Source: Clarkia xantiana subsp. parviflora
Taxonomy: Eukaryota; Streptophyta; Magnoliopsida; Myrtales; Onagraceae
Assembly: GCA_036873135.1 (NCBI GenBank)
Contig: JAPTYO010000004.1
Coordinates: 40,457,105 to 40,521,104, forward strand
Length of the DNA: 64,000 nt
Direction: 5' to 3'
Positions within the stretch are counted from its first letter, which is position 1, and each line of letters starts with the position of its first letter. Both the position numbers and the translations under genes were made by a program. This document shows, piece by piece, positions 1 to 11,210 of the stretch. The notes under the pieces were generated by a model. The model was not told where the DNA came from. It worked only from the letters and a program-made list of their open reading frames with translations, and did not search any database.

Positions 1-267
1 GGGTATGCTTATTTGAAAATTCCCGTTCCGGTAATTTGCAATAAAATAACAATTTTCAAAAGACTGATCTATTAGATTGAAAACGACAATAGTGTGAATT
101 CTTTCACGACACCCCCTTCCTCGGTTTACGTAAGGTTGGTTTGGTTTTAGTGACTGAAGAATCACTATTCGTCGTGTTCCATCATAATAGATAATCCGAT
201 GTATGCAATTCTGTCAAAATGTTGTTCTCTTCCTAACTTTACATAATTGTCATCATAATAGTTCTAA
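1..267. other. non-coding leader of copia relic
   Basis: AT-rich sequence with no open frame of note. It precedes the gag-like ORF and probably belongs to the 5' untranslated part of the same degenerate copia element, but no LTR edge or primer site is visible inside the window. Confidence 0.4.
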
Positions 268-876
268 ATGGCTCGATCGGATCGTTTTAAGAAATTATGC
301 AAACTGGATAACATTAATTATGATGATTGGACAACTAGAGTTAAAAATGATCTAATTCCCGCGGGAGTTGAGGATCGCGTTGATCCCAAGGACAAACAGA
401 TATATGTGGACGAGAATTGGGAGCCCTACAGATACAACGGTGTAAACAGGTTATGGAGGGATCAAAAAACACGCGAGATTATTTGCTCTGAAACGGAAGA
501 ATGCATCGTCAAAAGGAGCGCATTGCATCTTTGGTGCACCTTACACCTTCGCTATGGCAAGGGAAAGGCGGCTGAAGCAAGAGAACTAATGGCCTCGTAC
601 CATGAAATTCTATGCAAGGAGAATGGGATGGAAACCGTTCTAGACTCCGCAGATGAATGGGCAGAAATTCGGAAGGTGATGGACATGTTTCCTCTTTCAT
701 GGTCTGCTGATGATAACGGACTTACACGTCTGATCACAGCAATTAAAACAGAAATAGACTTGTATGATGCCGACCATAAAGATAGAAATATCTCCAAACT
801 TCCTGATGTGTCGGAGACCAGATTTGCTGGACTTCAGAATTATTTGGCTAAACCCAACAAAAGGTCTAAACGATGA
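268..876 (+). CDS. Ty1/copia gag-like ORF
   Basis: A 202-residue open frame. The N-terminus has a copia-Gag-like pattern: a Leu-Asp-x-Ile-Asn-Tyr-x-x-Trp segment near residues 13-21, followed by Lys-Asn-Asp-Leu. A Ser-Ala-x-x-Leu-Trp stretch near residues 84-89 matches the usual capsid helix region. Copia Gag would form the cytoplasmic capsid that packages element RNA. There is no CCHC zinc knuckle, and the frame stops about 2 kb before recognisable RT, so it is either truncated or a member of a group with short Gag. It is well preserved compared with what follows. A host gene is possible but less likely given the downstream copia RT on the same strand. Confidence 0.5.
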   Translation: MARSDRFKKLCKLDNINYDDWTTRVKNDLIPAGVEDRVDPKDKQIYVDENWEPYRYNGVNRLWRDQKTREIICSETEECIVKRSALHLWCTLHLRYGKGKAAEARELMASYHEILCKENGMETVLDSADEWAEIRKVMDMFPLSWSADDNGLTRLITAIKTEIDLYDADHKDRNISKLPDVSETRFAGLQNYLAKPNKRSKR

Positions 877-2835
877 TCCAGTGCGACAATCACTGTTGAT
901 TTATGTGCCATAAAAGGTACGCCTCGTTTACCACAGTACATAAGACGGTTACACGTTTTAATTGATGCAAAAACATCTGACATAATTCAATTCTTGAATT
1001 AATTTTCAGGTGGACTGCTCAAAGTGGTGAAGACTTCCTGCCACATAAATATATGTGACTTTCTTTGCTTAGTTGTAATTATTGATCCGTGAAATCTGTC
1101 GTTGTTTTTGTTGGGATCCTTATTTCTCGTCTATTTGTTGAACGTCATTCGGAATTATTGAATGAAGTAGTAACCATTCATTTCTTTTTAAATGCTCTGT
1201 CGTTCGAAATTAATCGGCCCGGTTAAACGGGATCGATCCGGAACAGGTAACTAAAATTCCATCAGTAGAATGATTGGATTAGACATTTATCCGAACTCAT
1301 ATAATCATTTTAATAACATCCATAACTCAGACGCAGAACGAACCGATCGATATTAATTCTTATTTGTTAAAGTACTCCATTATAGTTTGTATCCCAAATA
1401 ATATGCATGTTTAAAACCGATCTTGCTTTTAAATTTGGAGACTAAAATGATTCTCAAAACCACGGTTTTTAACCGGGTATGCGCAAGGCACATGTCATCT
1501 CGAAAGACGGGACATATCGTTTTAGAAAACGAATTTAAGTATTTTTTTGAATGCGGAATTTTCGTTTGTAATTCTTCAGATATAACTCATTGATAACTAC
1601 TTTGATTTTATGTAAGCCTTCCAGCTACTACAATCTAATTAGAATATCAACCATGGCATTAAAAGCGACAGCTCAAATGCATGATCCATAAGATTGATAA
1701 ATCTATGGATGAGTTAAATAAACGAAAAGAAGTAGTCGGTAAAACGACTCTCCCACAATTAGCCTTGAACGAAGAGTTTGGCTAAAAGCATTCATTAAAC
1801 ACTTCAAAGAAACATAGTTTAGAATTACATAATGTTAGAGTTTCACATTAATTGTTCCTGCGGGATGAGATTAATTTAACTCACATTAATGTAAAACACT
1901 ATGTTCTGACAAAATCAGTTAACACGTTACCATAAAAGCTAATGAAGGATTCGGGTAAAACCTTATCACAAAGACGCATTAATTTGCGCATTAAAATGAG
2001 TATTCATTAAGAGTACGCACTACTCGCGAAGAATACGAGTTTTAAAATTAGCTTGGAACAATGGTTTCGTGGATAAACATGACACATTATAAAGGTTTGA
2101 GGATGGATTTCCAACGCTTTGCAGAACGAACGAACTAGTACTGATTGAGTTAACAGATGGTTGATGGAGATTTTCAGGTCCCACTTACTTCGAGTGGGAG
2201 AATTGATACATCATAAGTGATTGATTTGGTAAATGATGATGGAAAAGTCCTCATAATAAATCCAGTGAGAGGGCTCACTCCCCCTCACACATAATCATCA
2301 CTAAATTTTAAAATGCGAATCAAGTCGGACCCGATAATCATGATAATGAACTATTTCAACTACCCATTTTTCCTAGTGGGAGTGGAACAACCAACTCGAT
2401 TCCAGATCCTAGTGATCGAAGAGTACATCTCGGAGGTAGAATCCCGAGACCGAGAGGTTATTCCAAGTAAGTTCAACCACCACCATTGTTTCCAGTGGGA
2501 GTAATGCCCCGATAAGAAGAATTATTCCGAGTGGGAGTAACGATCAGACTAAAACATGGGATTAACGTGCCTAGACATAGTCAAAGGCAACGAACTTCTC
2601 TAGAGATGTGTCCCATCAAATGAGATGTGTCTCACATCTTGATAGTCGTTCTTGAACCAATGACGGTTCAGCAAGCAAAGGAAGGACCTCAAACCGAGGG
2701 AATGGAGGAAAACAATGAAGGATGAAATTGCCTAAATAAGAACTAATTCGGTTTTAGTCTTTGGTTGATTTATCTGTTAACCACAGAGCTAGAAAGTGAA
2801 ATCTTAGAATTCACTTCGGGTGGAAATTTGAGTGG
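877..2835 (+). other. degenerate copia internal region
   Basis: No long frame. By position this should hold protease and integrase of the copia relic, but I recognise no catalytic motif. Between about 2190 and 2540 the short purine motif GTGGGAG recurs four times, resembling the polypurine tract of plant copia elements. The rest is AT-rich and decayed. Confidence 0.35.
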
Positions 2836-3861
2836 TGCAAAACTCGAATAATTGCGAAAGGACATACCCAAATCCACGGAATGGACTTTGATGAAACATA
2901 CTCACCAACTGTGCTTTACACCACAGTAAGGGCCATCCTCGCCCTAGTTGCTAGTCTTAATCTAGAGCTACATCAAATGGATTTTAAGACCGCATTCCTT
3001 CATGGAAACCTGGAGGAAGAGATCTATATGGAGCAGCCGGAGGGTTTCATCACTCCTGGAAAAGAACAAAAAGTTTGCAAACTCCAAAGATCTATATACG
3101 GCCTTAAACAATCGTCTCGGCAATGGTATCGCAGATTCCATGAGGAAATCGTCGGATACGGATTCGTGAATCTTCACGAGGATCCCTGCGTATACACAGA
3201 GACCTCCGGGTCTAAGTATGTCATGATAACACAATACGTGGATGATATACTCATTGCTGCGAACGATATGATTTTCATGAATAAATCAAAGTCCTGGTTA
3301 GCATCAACATTCGAGATGAAAGACATGGGAGAGGCCACGTACATCTTAGGCATCAAAATTGCCCGAGATCGTGCCACCCGGAAATTATGTCTATCTCAGG
3401 AATCATATATCAACAAACTGTTGAAAAGATTCAGAATGCTGGATGCTAAACCCGTGGATACGCCGGTTGTGTTCGGGTGCGCGCTATCGAAGCGTGATGG
3501 CCCGAAAAACAAGCAGGAGCGTGAACAGATGAAGAATGCAAAGTATCTGAGCATGGTAGGGAGTCTAATGTACGCCATCCTGTGTACCCGGCCAGACATC
3601 TGTTACGCTGTGGGCCTAGTAGCAAGATTCCAATCAGATCCTAGTTATCAACATCTAAAGGCCGTAAAACGAATTATCAGATATCTGAAAGGGACTGCCG
3701 ACTACGTTCTGTGCTATGAGAGCAATCAGCTCGAATTGATCGGTTATAGTGACGCCGACCACGGTGGCGATCCGGATGATCGTAAGTCCACCACATGAGG
3801 AGTTTTCCTCCTTGTTAATGCTGCCATATCATGGGTAAGCAAGAAGCAATCTTGTGGCTTA
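2836..3861 (+). pseudogene. Ty1/copia reverse transcriptase-RNase H remnant
   Basis: The longest clean frame runs 2881-3798. It begins in the copia RT core (Phe-Asp-Glu-Thr-Tyr-Ser-Pro), passes the Asp-Phe-Lys-Thr-Ala-Phe-Leu-His-Gly block, the Tyr-Gly-Leu-Lys-Gln segment and the YVDD catalytic box near 3237, and enters RNase H (Ser-Asp-Ala-Asp). RT copies element RNA to DNA in the capsid; RNase H degrades the template. A TGA at 3796-3798 breaks the conserved Lys-Ser-Thr-Ser-Gly region, after which the frame continues for about 20 codons with recognisable RNase H (Ala-Ile-Ser-Trp, Ser-Lys-Lys-Gln) and is then lost. Upstream, about 15 codons from 2836 still match the Ala-Lys-Gly motif. A dead relic. 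Confidence 0.85.
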
Positions 3862-4302
3862 TACGTAGGCTTAAACTGTGTGGCTTATAAAAGTGATTTG
3901 ACATTTGAAATCATGTTTCAATTAAAATAAAAGAATTTCGAATTGAGTTTAGGATTTATCGACGTCACACTGATTAACAACATCGGATTTTACGGTCTAT
4001 AAACTAAGTCGTAGGAAGAAGTAAAATTCTTCCACCAAAATTATGTCGAATGTGAACCTTGCCTAGTCACACAGGCACGGTCATCTTGTAAGGAGAGAGG
4101 GATCTCTACCATAACAAGATTGGCTAAGAATCAGGGGAGTAAACCTGATTAAGCAAAACGATAACATTGTCACGCTTAACAACATGACTTAATCTTCGTT
4201 TTGTAAATCGTTGAGTTGGACTTTGTCCATCACTATATCACATTCAAGGCCAGATGAGAGATTTTGCGATAACATTGTTTACATATCCCATCCCTGGCTT
4301 TA
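3862..4302. other. copia relic 3' region, target of element A
   Basis: Non-coding AT-rich sequence following the RNase H relic. It is interrupted at 4303-4307 by insertion of element A and resumes at 20797. No LTR edge is recognised here. Confidence 0.4.
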
Positions 4303-4307
4303 CCAGG
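4303..4307. repeat. target site duplication of element A (left)
   Basis: CCAGG immediately before the 5' LTR; the same five bases follow the 3' LTR at 20792-20796. A 5-bp duplication is typical of Ty3/gypsy integrase and proves that 4308-20791 is one insertion. Confidence 0.93.
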
Positions 4308-4985
4308 TGATGGGTTTCGATATAGCTGTTAGGCCCATTAACAACGAGTAAACGGTGAGTAGGCCCACTGGGCTCCAAAAGAGGTCTAGAGGGCCAATAG
4401 GAGGGGTCCTGACAAGGTCGGTCCCGATATATGACCTGGACGCTCCCGATGGAATGCCTTTGAGTAGGCCCCGATGGAATGCCTTTGAGTAGGCCCCGAT
4501 GGAATGCCTTTGAGTAGGCCCCGATGTTGAATCCCTGAGGATGTTGGCCCTGCCCCGATGACGAGGGGCCCCGAGCGGTGACCAAAGGAGATAACTCTGG
4601 AGTCCCCGATATCCGTCGGGACTTGCCACCAGAGGATGAGGCCGAGAAACACGCCCACTATCAGCGTAGTGAGTGGCCTGAAAAGACGGAACGTGGGCTA
4701 ACTGCCCCTTGCAGTTATCTCAACAGGTAACTGGGGTAACTCCTCCCCTATATAAAGGAAGGAATTACCTCAGGATACGGATACACAGACTCATATACGC
4801 ATACGTTCATACGCTGATTCATATACTCATATACACTGATACTTGCCTACATCGAGATACTCATTTAAGCATCGGAGAGGGATTCTGGGTCACCGCCCGG
4901 TCTATCCCTTTTTGCAGGATTACTTGGAGCAAAGGAGTTCGGACTTCCGTCAAGAACGTGCCGGAGTTCCAACCGTGATCCAACA
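4308..4985 (+). repeat. Element A 5' LTR
   Basis: Starts TGATGGG and ends CCAACA, matching 20110-20791 along its whole length. Three 25-bp tandem copies lie at about 4448-4522 in U3. A TATATAAA box at 4749-4756 marks the likely promoter, so the R region begins shortly after. Confidence 0.93.
4749..4756 (+). promoter_or_regulatory. Element A LTR TATA box
   Basis: TATATAAA in a C-rich context within the 5' LTR, repeated at 20555-20562 in the 3' LTR. It is placed about 230 bp before the LTR end, as expected for an LTR promoter. Confidence 0.7.
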
Positions 4986-4986
4986 T

Positions 4987-5003
4987 TGGCGCCTTCTGAG
5001 GGA
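4987..5003 (+). other. Element A primer binding site
   Basis: TGGCGCCTTCTGAGGG-type sequence starting one base after the LTR. TGGCGCC is the standard start of plant gypsy primer sites complementary to a tRNA 3' end; the exact tRNA would need a tRNA search. Confidence 0.85.
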
Positions 5004-5058
5004 AGGGGTCCCACCAAATCGATTCGAGTGTAGGAATGAGTCTGCGGGGTGTGCATAA

Positions 5059-8000
5059 ATGGTCTTCGTGGTGGTCGAGTCTGCGGGGACCTACAACGCA
5101 ATTATCTGGAGGACCACCATCAACCCGATGGGGGCAATTGCCTCAACTGTCCATCAGAAGATGAAGTTTCCGACCGACCACGGAGTCGGGGAGGTCCAGG
5201 GCGATCAGGTGGCCTCCAGGAAGTGCTATGTCAATGCCACTCGAAGGAGGAATCGGGAGGCTATGACTATTTTCCAGACTGATGCTGATCCCAGAGAGGA
5301 GTTTGGGCGTCCCGCCCCGATGGAGGATTTGAAGGAGGTCGAGATCGATGGACCTCTGAGGAAGGTGAAAATCGGGTCCGCTCTGTCTGAGGAGAAGGCC
5401 CAAGAACTGATTCATTTATTGAAGGAGTTCAAGGAGCTGTTTGCCTGGTCCCCGAGTGACATGCCAGGAATCAGCCTCGATGTGATTACTCACGAGCTGA
5501 ATATTGACCCCGCGATCAAGCCGATTGCACAGAGAAGGCGCCCGATGGGTGCCGACAAGAAGATCGCGATCCAGCAAGAGGTGGGCAGGTTGCTCGATGC
5601 TGAATTTATTAAGGAGCTCTGATTCCAGACCTGGGTCGCCAACCCAGTCCTGGTGAATAAGAGCAATGGCAAGTGGCGGATGTGTGTTGATTTCCGCGGC
5701 CTGAACAAAGCATGCCCGAAGGATTGCTATCCGCTCCCGAGGATCGACCAGCTGGTGGATGCCACATCGGGACATGAGTTGCTGAGCTTTATGGATGCCT
5801 ACTCTGGATACAATCAGATCAAGATGTCAAAGGAGGATGCCCCCCACACCGCTTTTTATGCTGATAGTGAGATCTATCACTATTATGTTATGCCCTTTGG
5901 ACTGATCAATGCAGGTGCAACTTATCAGAGGATGGTGAACAAGCTGTTCGGGGATATGCTGGGGAAAACGATGGAGGCTTATGTGGACGATATGCTGGTG
6001 AAGTCTCGACAGGCCGAGGATCATGTTCACAACTTGGCAACGGCGTTTGAGCGGATGAGGCTTCATCAAGTTCACTTGAACCCGACCAAGTGTGCCTTCG
6101 GAGTGCACTCAGGGAAGTTTCTGGGCTTCATGGTGAGCCAGAGGGGAATCGAGGTGAACCCTGAGAAGCTGAAGGCGATCGAGGAGATAAAGTCCCCGAC
6201 GAACCATCGGGAGGTGCAGGTGCTGAATGGCCGATTGGCCGCGATGAATCGCTTCCTGTCCAAGGAAAGCGACCGATCCATGCCGTTCTTTGAAGTGCTG
6301 AGGGCCAACAAGAAGTTCGAGTGGACTGCCATGTGCGAAGAAGCGTTCCAGGCACTCAAGCAGCACCTCCGCGCCCTCCCGCCGTTAGCGAAGCCCATCC
6401 CAGGCGAGCCACTCTATCTGTATTTGGCTGTTTCTGAATTTGCTGTTAGCTTTGTCTTAGTGAAAGTCGTAGAGGGTAACCAAGCCCCCGTCTATTATGT
6501 AAGCAAGGCACTCGCCAAGTCTGAAATGAATTATCCCGCTGTTGAGAAGTATCTTTATGCGTTGATTGTTACTGCTCGGAAGCTGAGACCTTACTTCCAT
6601 GCGCATGAGATTACTGTTCTGACGAATCAACCCTTGAAACATTTTTTGAATCGACCTGATGCGTCGGGGAGATTAGTGAAATGGGCAGTCGAGCTTAGTG
6701 AGTTCCGCATTCACTTTGCTCCGAGAACGGCTATTAAGGGCCAGGCGTTGGCGGATTTCATAGCAGCGTCTACAGCCCCCGATCTAGAAGAAGCGGGCCC
6801 TGTAGAGGGGGCAACCACGGAGGTCCCGACGGCAGAGTAGTCAGAAAAGCCCAACGACGAAGATACTTGGGAGATGTATACCGATGGCTCCTCAAATTCA
6901 GAAGGATCGGGAGCAGGGTTCGTATTAATACCGCCAGGTGGAGGCGAGCCCCTTCGATATGCCTTGGCCTTGACGTTTAGGGCCACCAACAATGAAGCTG
7001 AATATGAGGCTCTCATCACCGGCCTCAAGATTGCCAAAGGAACGGTAGTTGGTCACTTAAAGGTGAAGTGTGAGGCTAGCCTGATTGTGAATCAAGTCTA
7101 GGGGCGATACGAAGCAAAGAGCCCGATGATGAAGAAGTACCTTCGTGAGGTGAAAACTTTGAAGGAGAGTTTCAAGAGCTTCGATATTGAGGCGATCCCG
7201 AGGGAGGATAATGTGGAAGCAGATGCCTTGAGCAAGTTCGCCTTGGGGGCACCCCTCGATGAAAGTCGGAAGGTGCACTTCTTGGAGAAGGTGATCCTGT
7301 CAGCCTCCGATCAATTGGAGGTATGTGCCATCGAGACCGGATCAGAGGAGCCCACTTGGATGACCCCGATAGTCGCGTACCTGACTACGGGGACAGTCCC
7401 CGATGATGAAGTAGCAGCCGGCAAATTATGCCGAATCGCGGACAATTATGTGATGGTGGACAATCAACTGTATAAAAGGGGATATTTAACTCCTTACTTG
7501 ATATGTGTGGCTGAGCCCGACACAGATCGAATCCTTAGGGAGGTGCACGAAGGATACTCGGCTTGTCATGAAGGTGCCCGATCCGTCGTGAGGAAAGTGC
7601 TGAACCTGGGCTATTACTGGCCCTCGATGAACAAGGAGGCAACAATGCTAGTCCGATCCTGTGACGCTTGCCAGAGGTACGCCCCGAATATCGTGGCTCC
7701 AGCTGCCGATCTGACGTCCATCAAGAGTGCTTGGCCCTTCGCGCAATGGGGAATCGATTTGGTGGGACCCCTTCCAGTTGCAAAAGGTCAGTGCCGATAT
7801 TTGATTGTGGCTATTGATTATTTCTCGAAGTGGATAGAAGCTAAGGCATTGGCCAAGACAACGGGAATCATATCCTCAAATTCCTCCAGACCCATATTAT
7901 ATCCAGATACGGGATCCCTAAGGTGTTGATCAGTGATAACGGCCCTCCGTTTAACGGTTTCCAGTGGAAGGATTACCTGGAGGAACTGAAAATTGAGCAT

Positions 8001-8588
8001 CGGACAGCCTCTATCCATCATGCTCAAACCAATGGACAGGTGGAGTCAGCCAACAAGATCGTGATGGATGGCCTGAAGAAGAGGGTCCATGCCTTGAAGG
8101 GCAAATGGATGGACGAGCTGGAAAATGTGCTTTGGGCTGTTAGAACAACACCCAAACGATCGGCTGGGGAGACTCCGTTTGGCCTTGTTTATGGCACGGA
8201 AGCAGTCGCTCCCGTTGAAATAGCTGTGGCATCCCATCGGACGAGGTATTATGAACCTCTGTCGAATGATGAAATGAGGCGTCTGGACTTGGACTTAGTC
8301 GAAGAGAAGAGGCGGAATGCCGAGGAGGCCCAGGCTCGGATACGCTTGGCAACGGCCGGATAATACAATCGACGAGTCAAGTCTCGACAGTTCTTTGTCG
8401 GGGAACTGGTCTGGCGTCGGAACGAATTTACCCTTTTGGATCGGATCAACAAGATGTCACCAAAATGGGAAGGACCTTATAAGGTCGTGGGGATGCCAGC
8501 TCGAAATGCGTATAAGTTGGAAGACCTCGATGGCAATGTGTTGAAGCATTCTTTTAGTGGCGAACACTTGATGAAATGTCATGCTTGA
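5059..8588 (+). pseudogene. pol: Element A pol: protease tail, RT, RNase H, second RNase H, integrase
   Basis: It reads from the C-terminal part of the aspartic protease (Arg-Thr-Thr-Ile-Asn-Pro) through RT with YVDD near 5980, a gypsy RNase H, a second archaeal-type RNase H starting Tyr-Thr-Asp-Gly-Ser-Ser at 6877, and integrase with the HHCC finger (about 7550-7680) and a DDE core (Gly-Ile-Asp near 7752, Ser-Asp-Asn-Gly near 7930, Glu in Gln-Val-Glu-Ser near 8040). The protease active site and gag are missing. Breaks: TGA at 5620-5622 (Arg codon CGA in B), TAG at 6838-6840, TAG at 7099-7101, a frameshift between about 7865 and 7925, and TAA at 8361-8363. In the second RNase H the Asp expected before Ser-Gln-Leu-Val is Glu. 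Natural end at TGA 8586-8588. Confidence 0.9.
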
Positions 8589-8712
8589 TATTAGTCGCCT
8601 TCAGTGGTGCAAGTTGTTTATCGTTTTGATTTGATATAAACAGGTTTTGAGCCATCAATGAATAAAGAGGTTGCTTCCGACCAGATTGTGCTTAGATTTA
8701 TCATTATAAGTG

Positions 8713-9079
8713 TGCATAAATCGCCTTAAGTGGTGTGCATAAATTGCCTTAAGTGGTGTGGATAAATCGCCTTAAGTGGTGTGATTAAATCGCCTTAAGT
8801 GGTGTGATTAAATCACCTTAAGTGGTGTGGCTAAATCTCCTTAAGTGGTGTGGTTAAATGGCCTTAAGTGGCATGGTTAAATCACCTTAAGTGGTGTGGT
8901 TAAATGGCCTTAAGTGGCATGGTTAAATCACCTTAAGTGGTGTGGTTAAATCGCCTTAAGTGGTATGGTTAAATCGCCTTAAGTGGTGTGGGTAAAATGT
9001 CTTAAGTGACGTGTCGAATCACTCTAAGTGGTATTATCAAATCGCCTTAAGTGGCGTGTTTAATTCACCTTAAGTGGTG
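8713..9079. repeat. 23-bp tandem array in element A
   Basis: About 16 copies of a 23-bp unit built on CCTTAAGTGGTGTGG with a variable AAATCG part. It lies exactly between the end of integrase (+ strand) and the end of the antisense ORF (- strand), i.e. between two convergent genes. Confidence 0.95.
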
Positions 9080-9172
9080 CAGCGATAATCGGAACCAAAA
9101 TGGATTGATATTATAAAAGCCTGAAAGGTTCGCGACAAGAGAAGGAAATTATAAGGATTAAAAAATAAAGCG

Positions 9173-9521
9173 TTAAGCTTGATCCTTGGCAGCATCGAGG
9201 GGAGCAGATTCCACGAGGTCCGTGGCAGAAGGTTCCGCGATTGAAGGATCGGATCCTGGAAGATTGGCCGCGGGAGGATCGGACCCTTGGAGGTCAGCCA
9301 GTGAAGGGTCGGTTGTCGGGGGATCAGTTGTCGGGAGGTCTGTACTTGGAGGCTCAACCATGCCTTCAGCACCCGCAGTTCCCTCGGGGGTGTTGGCCCC
9401 ATCGCTCTCCTCTGAAAGGCTGAAATACCTCTCCGCGAAGGGGGCGAGAGTCTGAGACTTGGTGAAGTCAATGGCACTGCCATACTCCAGATGGAGCTCC
9501 TCAACAACATTGAGCAAGGTG
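9173..9521 (-). pseudogene. Element A antisense ORF, C-terminal part (cut off by B)
   Basis: Continuation of the exon at 18932-19410. Joined across the GTCTC duplication the frame is unbroken: the codon for Thr is split by the insertion. The part encodes a short helical region then an acidic Pro/Ser/Thr/Asp-rich tail with repeated Ser-Asp-Pro and Thr-Asp-Pro units, ending at TAA 9173-9175. It lies antisense to A's pol, as in antisense ORFs described for some Tat elements. Function unknown; no catalytic motif is visible. Confidence 0.7.
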
Positions 9522-9526
9522 GTCTC

Positions 9527-10379
9527 TATTAGGTTCCGAGTCTAGGGTCAACGGGCGGTCGACTCAGGTCTCGTTCCTCACTGGAGATGTTGTGGATCGG
9601 GTGATCTCGGGTTGTGCTGTCCTAGCTTGCGTCCTTCCGTCTTTAGCTTCTCTTCTCCTTTCGCCCTGCAGAAGGGGCAGTACCAGGCACAGAGGGGGGG
9701 GGGGGTGGTGCCTGATGAACCCTCTCCGATGCCTAAGTCAGTACGGTTTTTAGAGAGATAAAGCTAGAGAGATGTCAGAGCAAAATTATCCAACTTGCCA
9801 AGATGATCAAATGAATAGTGGAGGTGGGGTATTTATAGGCAACGGTGTCATTAAGGTGGCTTAATGACATCGTTAACCTTTAAACACAGTTAATTAACCT
9901 TTAAACACGTAATTAAGACCTTAGGATACGGAGAAGGTAGGCGGAATAAACCGAGTATGGGAGTCCAAGAATGGTGTCGGGGCCCTTGGGGGGAAGGGAA
10001 ATCCGACCCCCAAGGGTAGGGGTTGGGTGAGGCCACCCAACCCCTCCTAGGGGGGATGGGGTTGGCCAACCCTATCCCCCCTAGGGGAGATTGGGTTGGC
10101 CGACCCGATCTCTCCTAGGAGAGATCGGGTTGGTGGACCCGATCTCTCCTAGGAGAGATCGGGTTGGTCCACCCGATCTCCCCTAGGGGAGGTCGGGTGT
10201 GGCCACCCAACCTCACCTAGGTGAGTTTAACTCGGCCGGACGAGCGCTTCGGCCTCGTCCGGGCCGTTGGTGTTCTCGCGAAGTGTTCGGGTTGAAGTTT
10301 CGATTTACAATCATTAATGGGATGATAAAAATACAACGATTCGGAAGTCAACGGGTTCAAATTGGGCGTATATCCATCA
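9527..10379 (-). repeat. Element B 3' LTR
   Basis: 853 bp, matching 18158-18931 except for about 80 extra bp near 10080-10190, where palindromic units around CCTAGGGG and CCTAGGAG are repeated more often. A long G run at about 9697-9706 also differs in length. The outer edge reads TATTAGG instead of TGTTAGG. Confidence 0.93.
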
Positions 10380-10394
10380 CATGCCCCCGAGTCA
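10380..10394 (-). other. Element B polypurine tract
   Basis: Read on the - strand this is GACTCGGGGGCATG directly before the 3' LTR start TGATGG. It would prime plus-strand DNA synthesis. The same tract is found in elements E and F. Confidence 0.8.
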
Positions 10395-10561
10395 ACCAAT
10401 GGCCTAACCCTTGATTGACTCTATTTTAGGATGGTATGACACGCGCAATTTGAAACTGGGGTTTTACCTTTCGTCTGAATGCTTACTTACCCATGGATGC
10501 GTGCCTCTGACTCTGCCCCCTGCCTTATGAGATAGAGGAATTGTAAACGTCAGAGTAGCAC

Positions 10562-10585
10562 GGACGTGTGCCTAAGCACGCGTCC
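10562..10585. promoter_or_regulatory. G-box-like palindrome upstream of B antisense ORF
   Basis: Inverted repeat GGACG(T/C)GTG-CCTAAG-CACGCGTCC. In E (39451-39474) and F (43575-43598) the equivalent is a near-perfect hairpin with CACGTG cores, the plant bZIP/bHLH G-box. Here the cores are mutated to CGTG/CACGCG. Confidence 0.5.
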
Positions 10586-10928
10586 GTCTGAGGTGGGAGT
10601 AATAAATCTATCTTTGCTACAGGCGTATACTCAAAAAATACATGCTCGCACAGGAACGCAATACGAATTCAACTAAGTGACTTATGCTTCAATTTCATGC
10701 CGGGATTTTGCCTAGGTGGAGAAAAATTTAATTTTGGTCTAAATTTTTTTCTAAGTATTGGATGCTTAAAAATATACCCATAGAATATTAACTGTGGTAG
10801 GTGTGAGTTTAACCACGGTTAATGGGAACTAGGGGTATCAGTTTTTTTAAATCTGACCCTTGAATTTTTCCTTCCTAAAAATCAACGGTGTCGATTTGGC
10901 GACTTTGGAAAAACCCAATCCTTTGTAC

Positions 10929-10936
10929 TATAAAAG
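10929..10936 (+). promoter_or_regulatory. TATA box for antisense gene of B
   Basis: TATAAAAG followed by a pyrimidine-rich leader, about 720 bp before the first antisense exon on the same strand. Element F has a TATA-like AATATATAG at the aligned position (about 43938). Suggests an independent promoter; transcription start not shown. Confidence 0.5.
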
Positions 10937-11210
10937 GGTTAGTGATTACCTCATTCTCATTGTCCTTTTCTCTTCTTTTCTTTTTGACGGTGGGATTTCT
11001 GATCGGACTTACCTTTCGGGGCGCGCGTCGCATTGAGGTACGTGTCTTTTCTTTTGTGTAAGCATTGCTTTTGGGGGACTTAATCCCGCTTCTTCTTCGA
11101 TTGTTTCTTTACTTGTCTCGTCTTTGATTTGTGGGTCTTCATGGTGATACAGTCCTGTTTGATTCATCCTCTTTCCATCTTCTTGCCCCCATGTTTTTAC
11201 TCACTGGCGT

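Larger units (their letters stand above)
10395..11210 (+). other. Element B region upstream of antisense ORF
   Basis: Non-coding. It carries the G-box-like palindrome and a TATA box (both listed separately), then a pyrimidine-rich stretch at about 10960-11120 resembling a 5' leader. It aligns by eye with the corresponding regions of E and F. Confidence 0.6.

Noticed and set aside
4244..4658. overlapping minus-strand ORFs in A's 5' LTR
   Set aside because: They cross the LTR border and the 25-bp repeats, and are not conserved in the 3' LTR reading.
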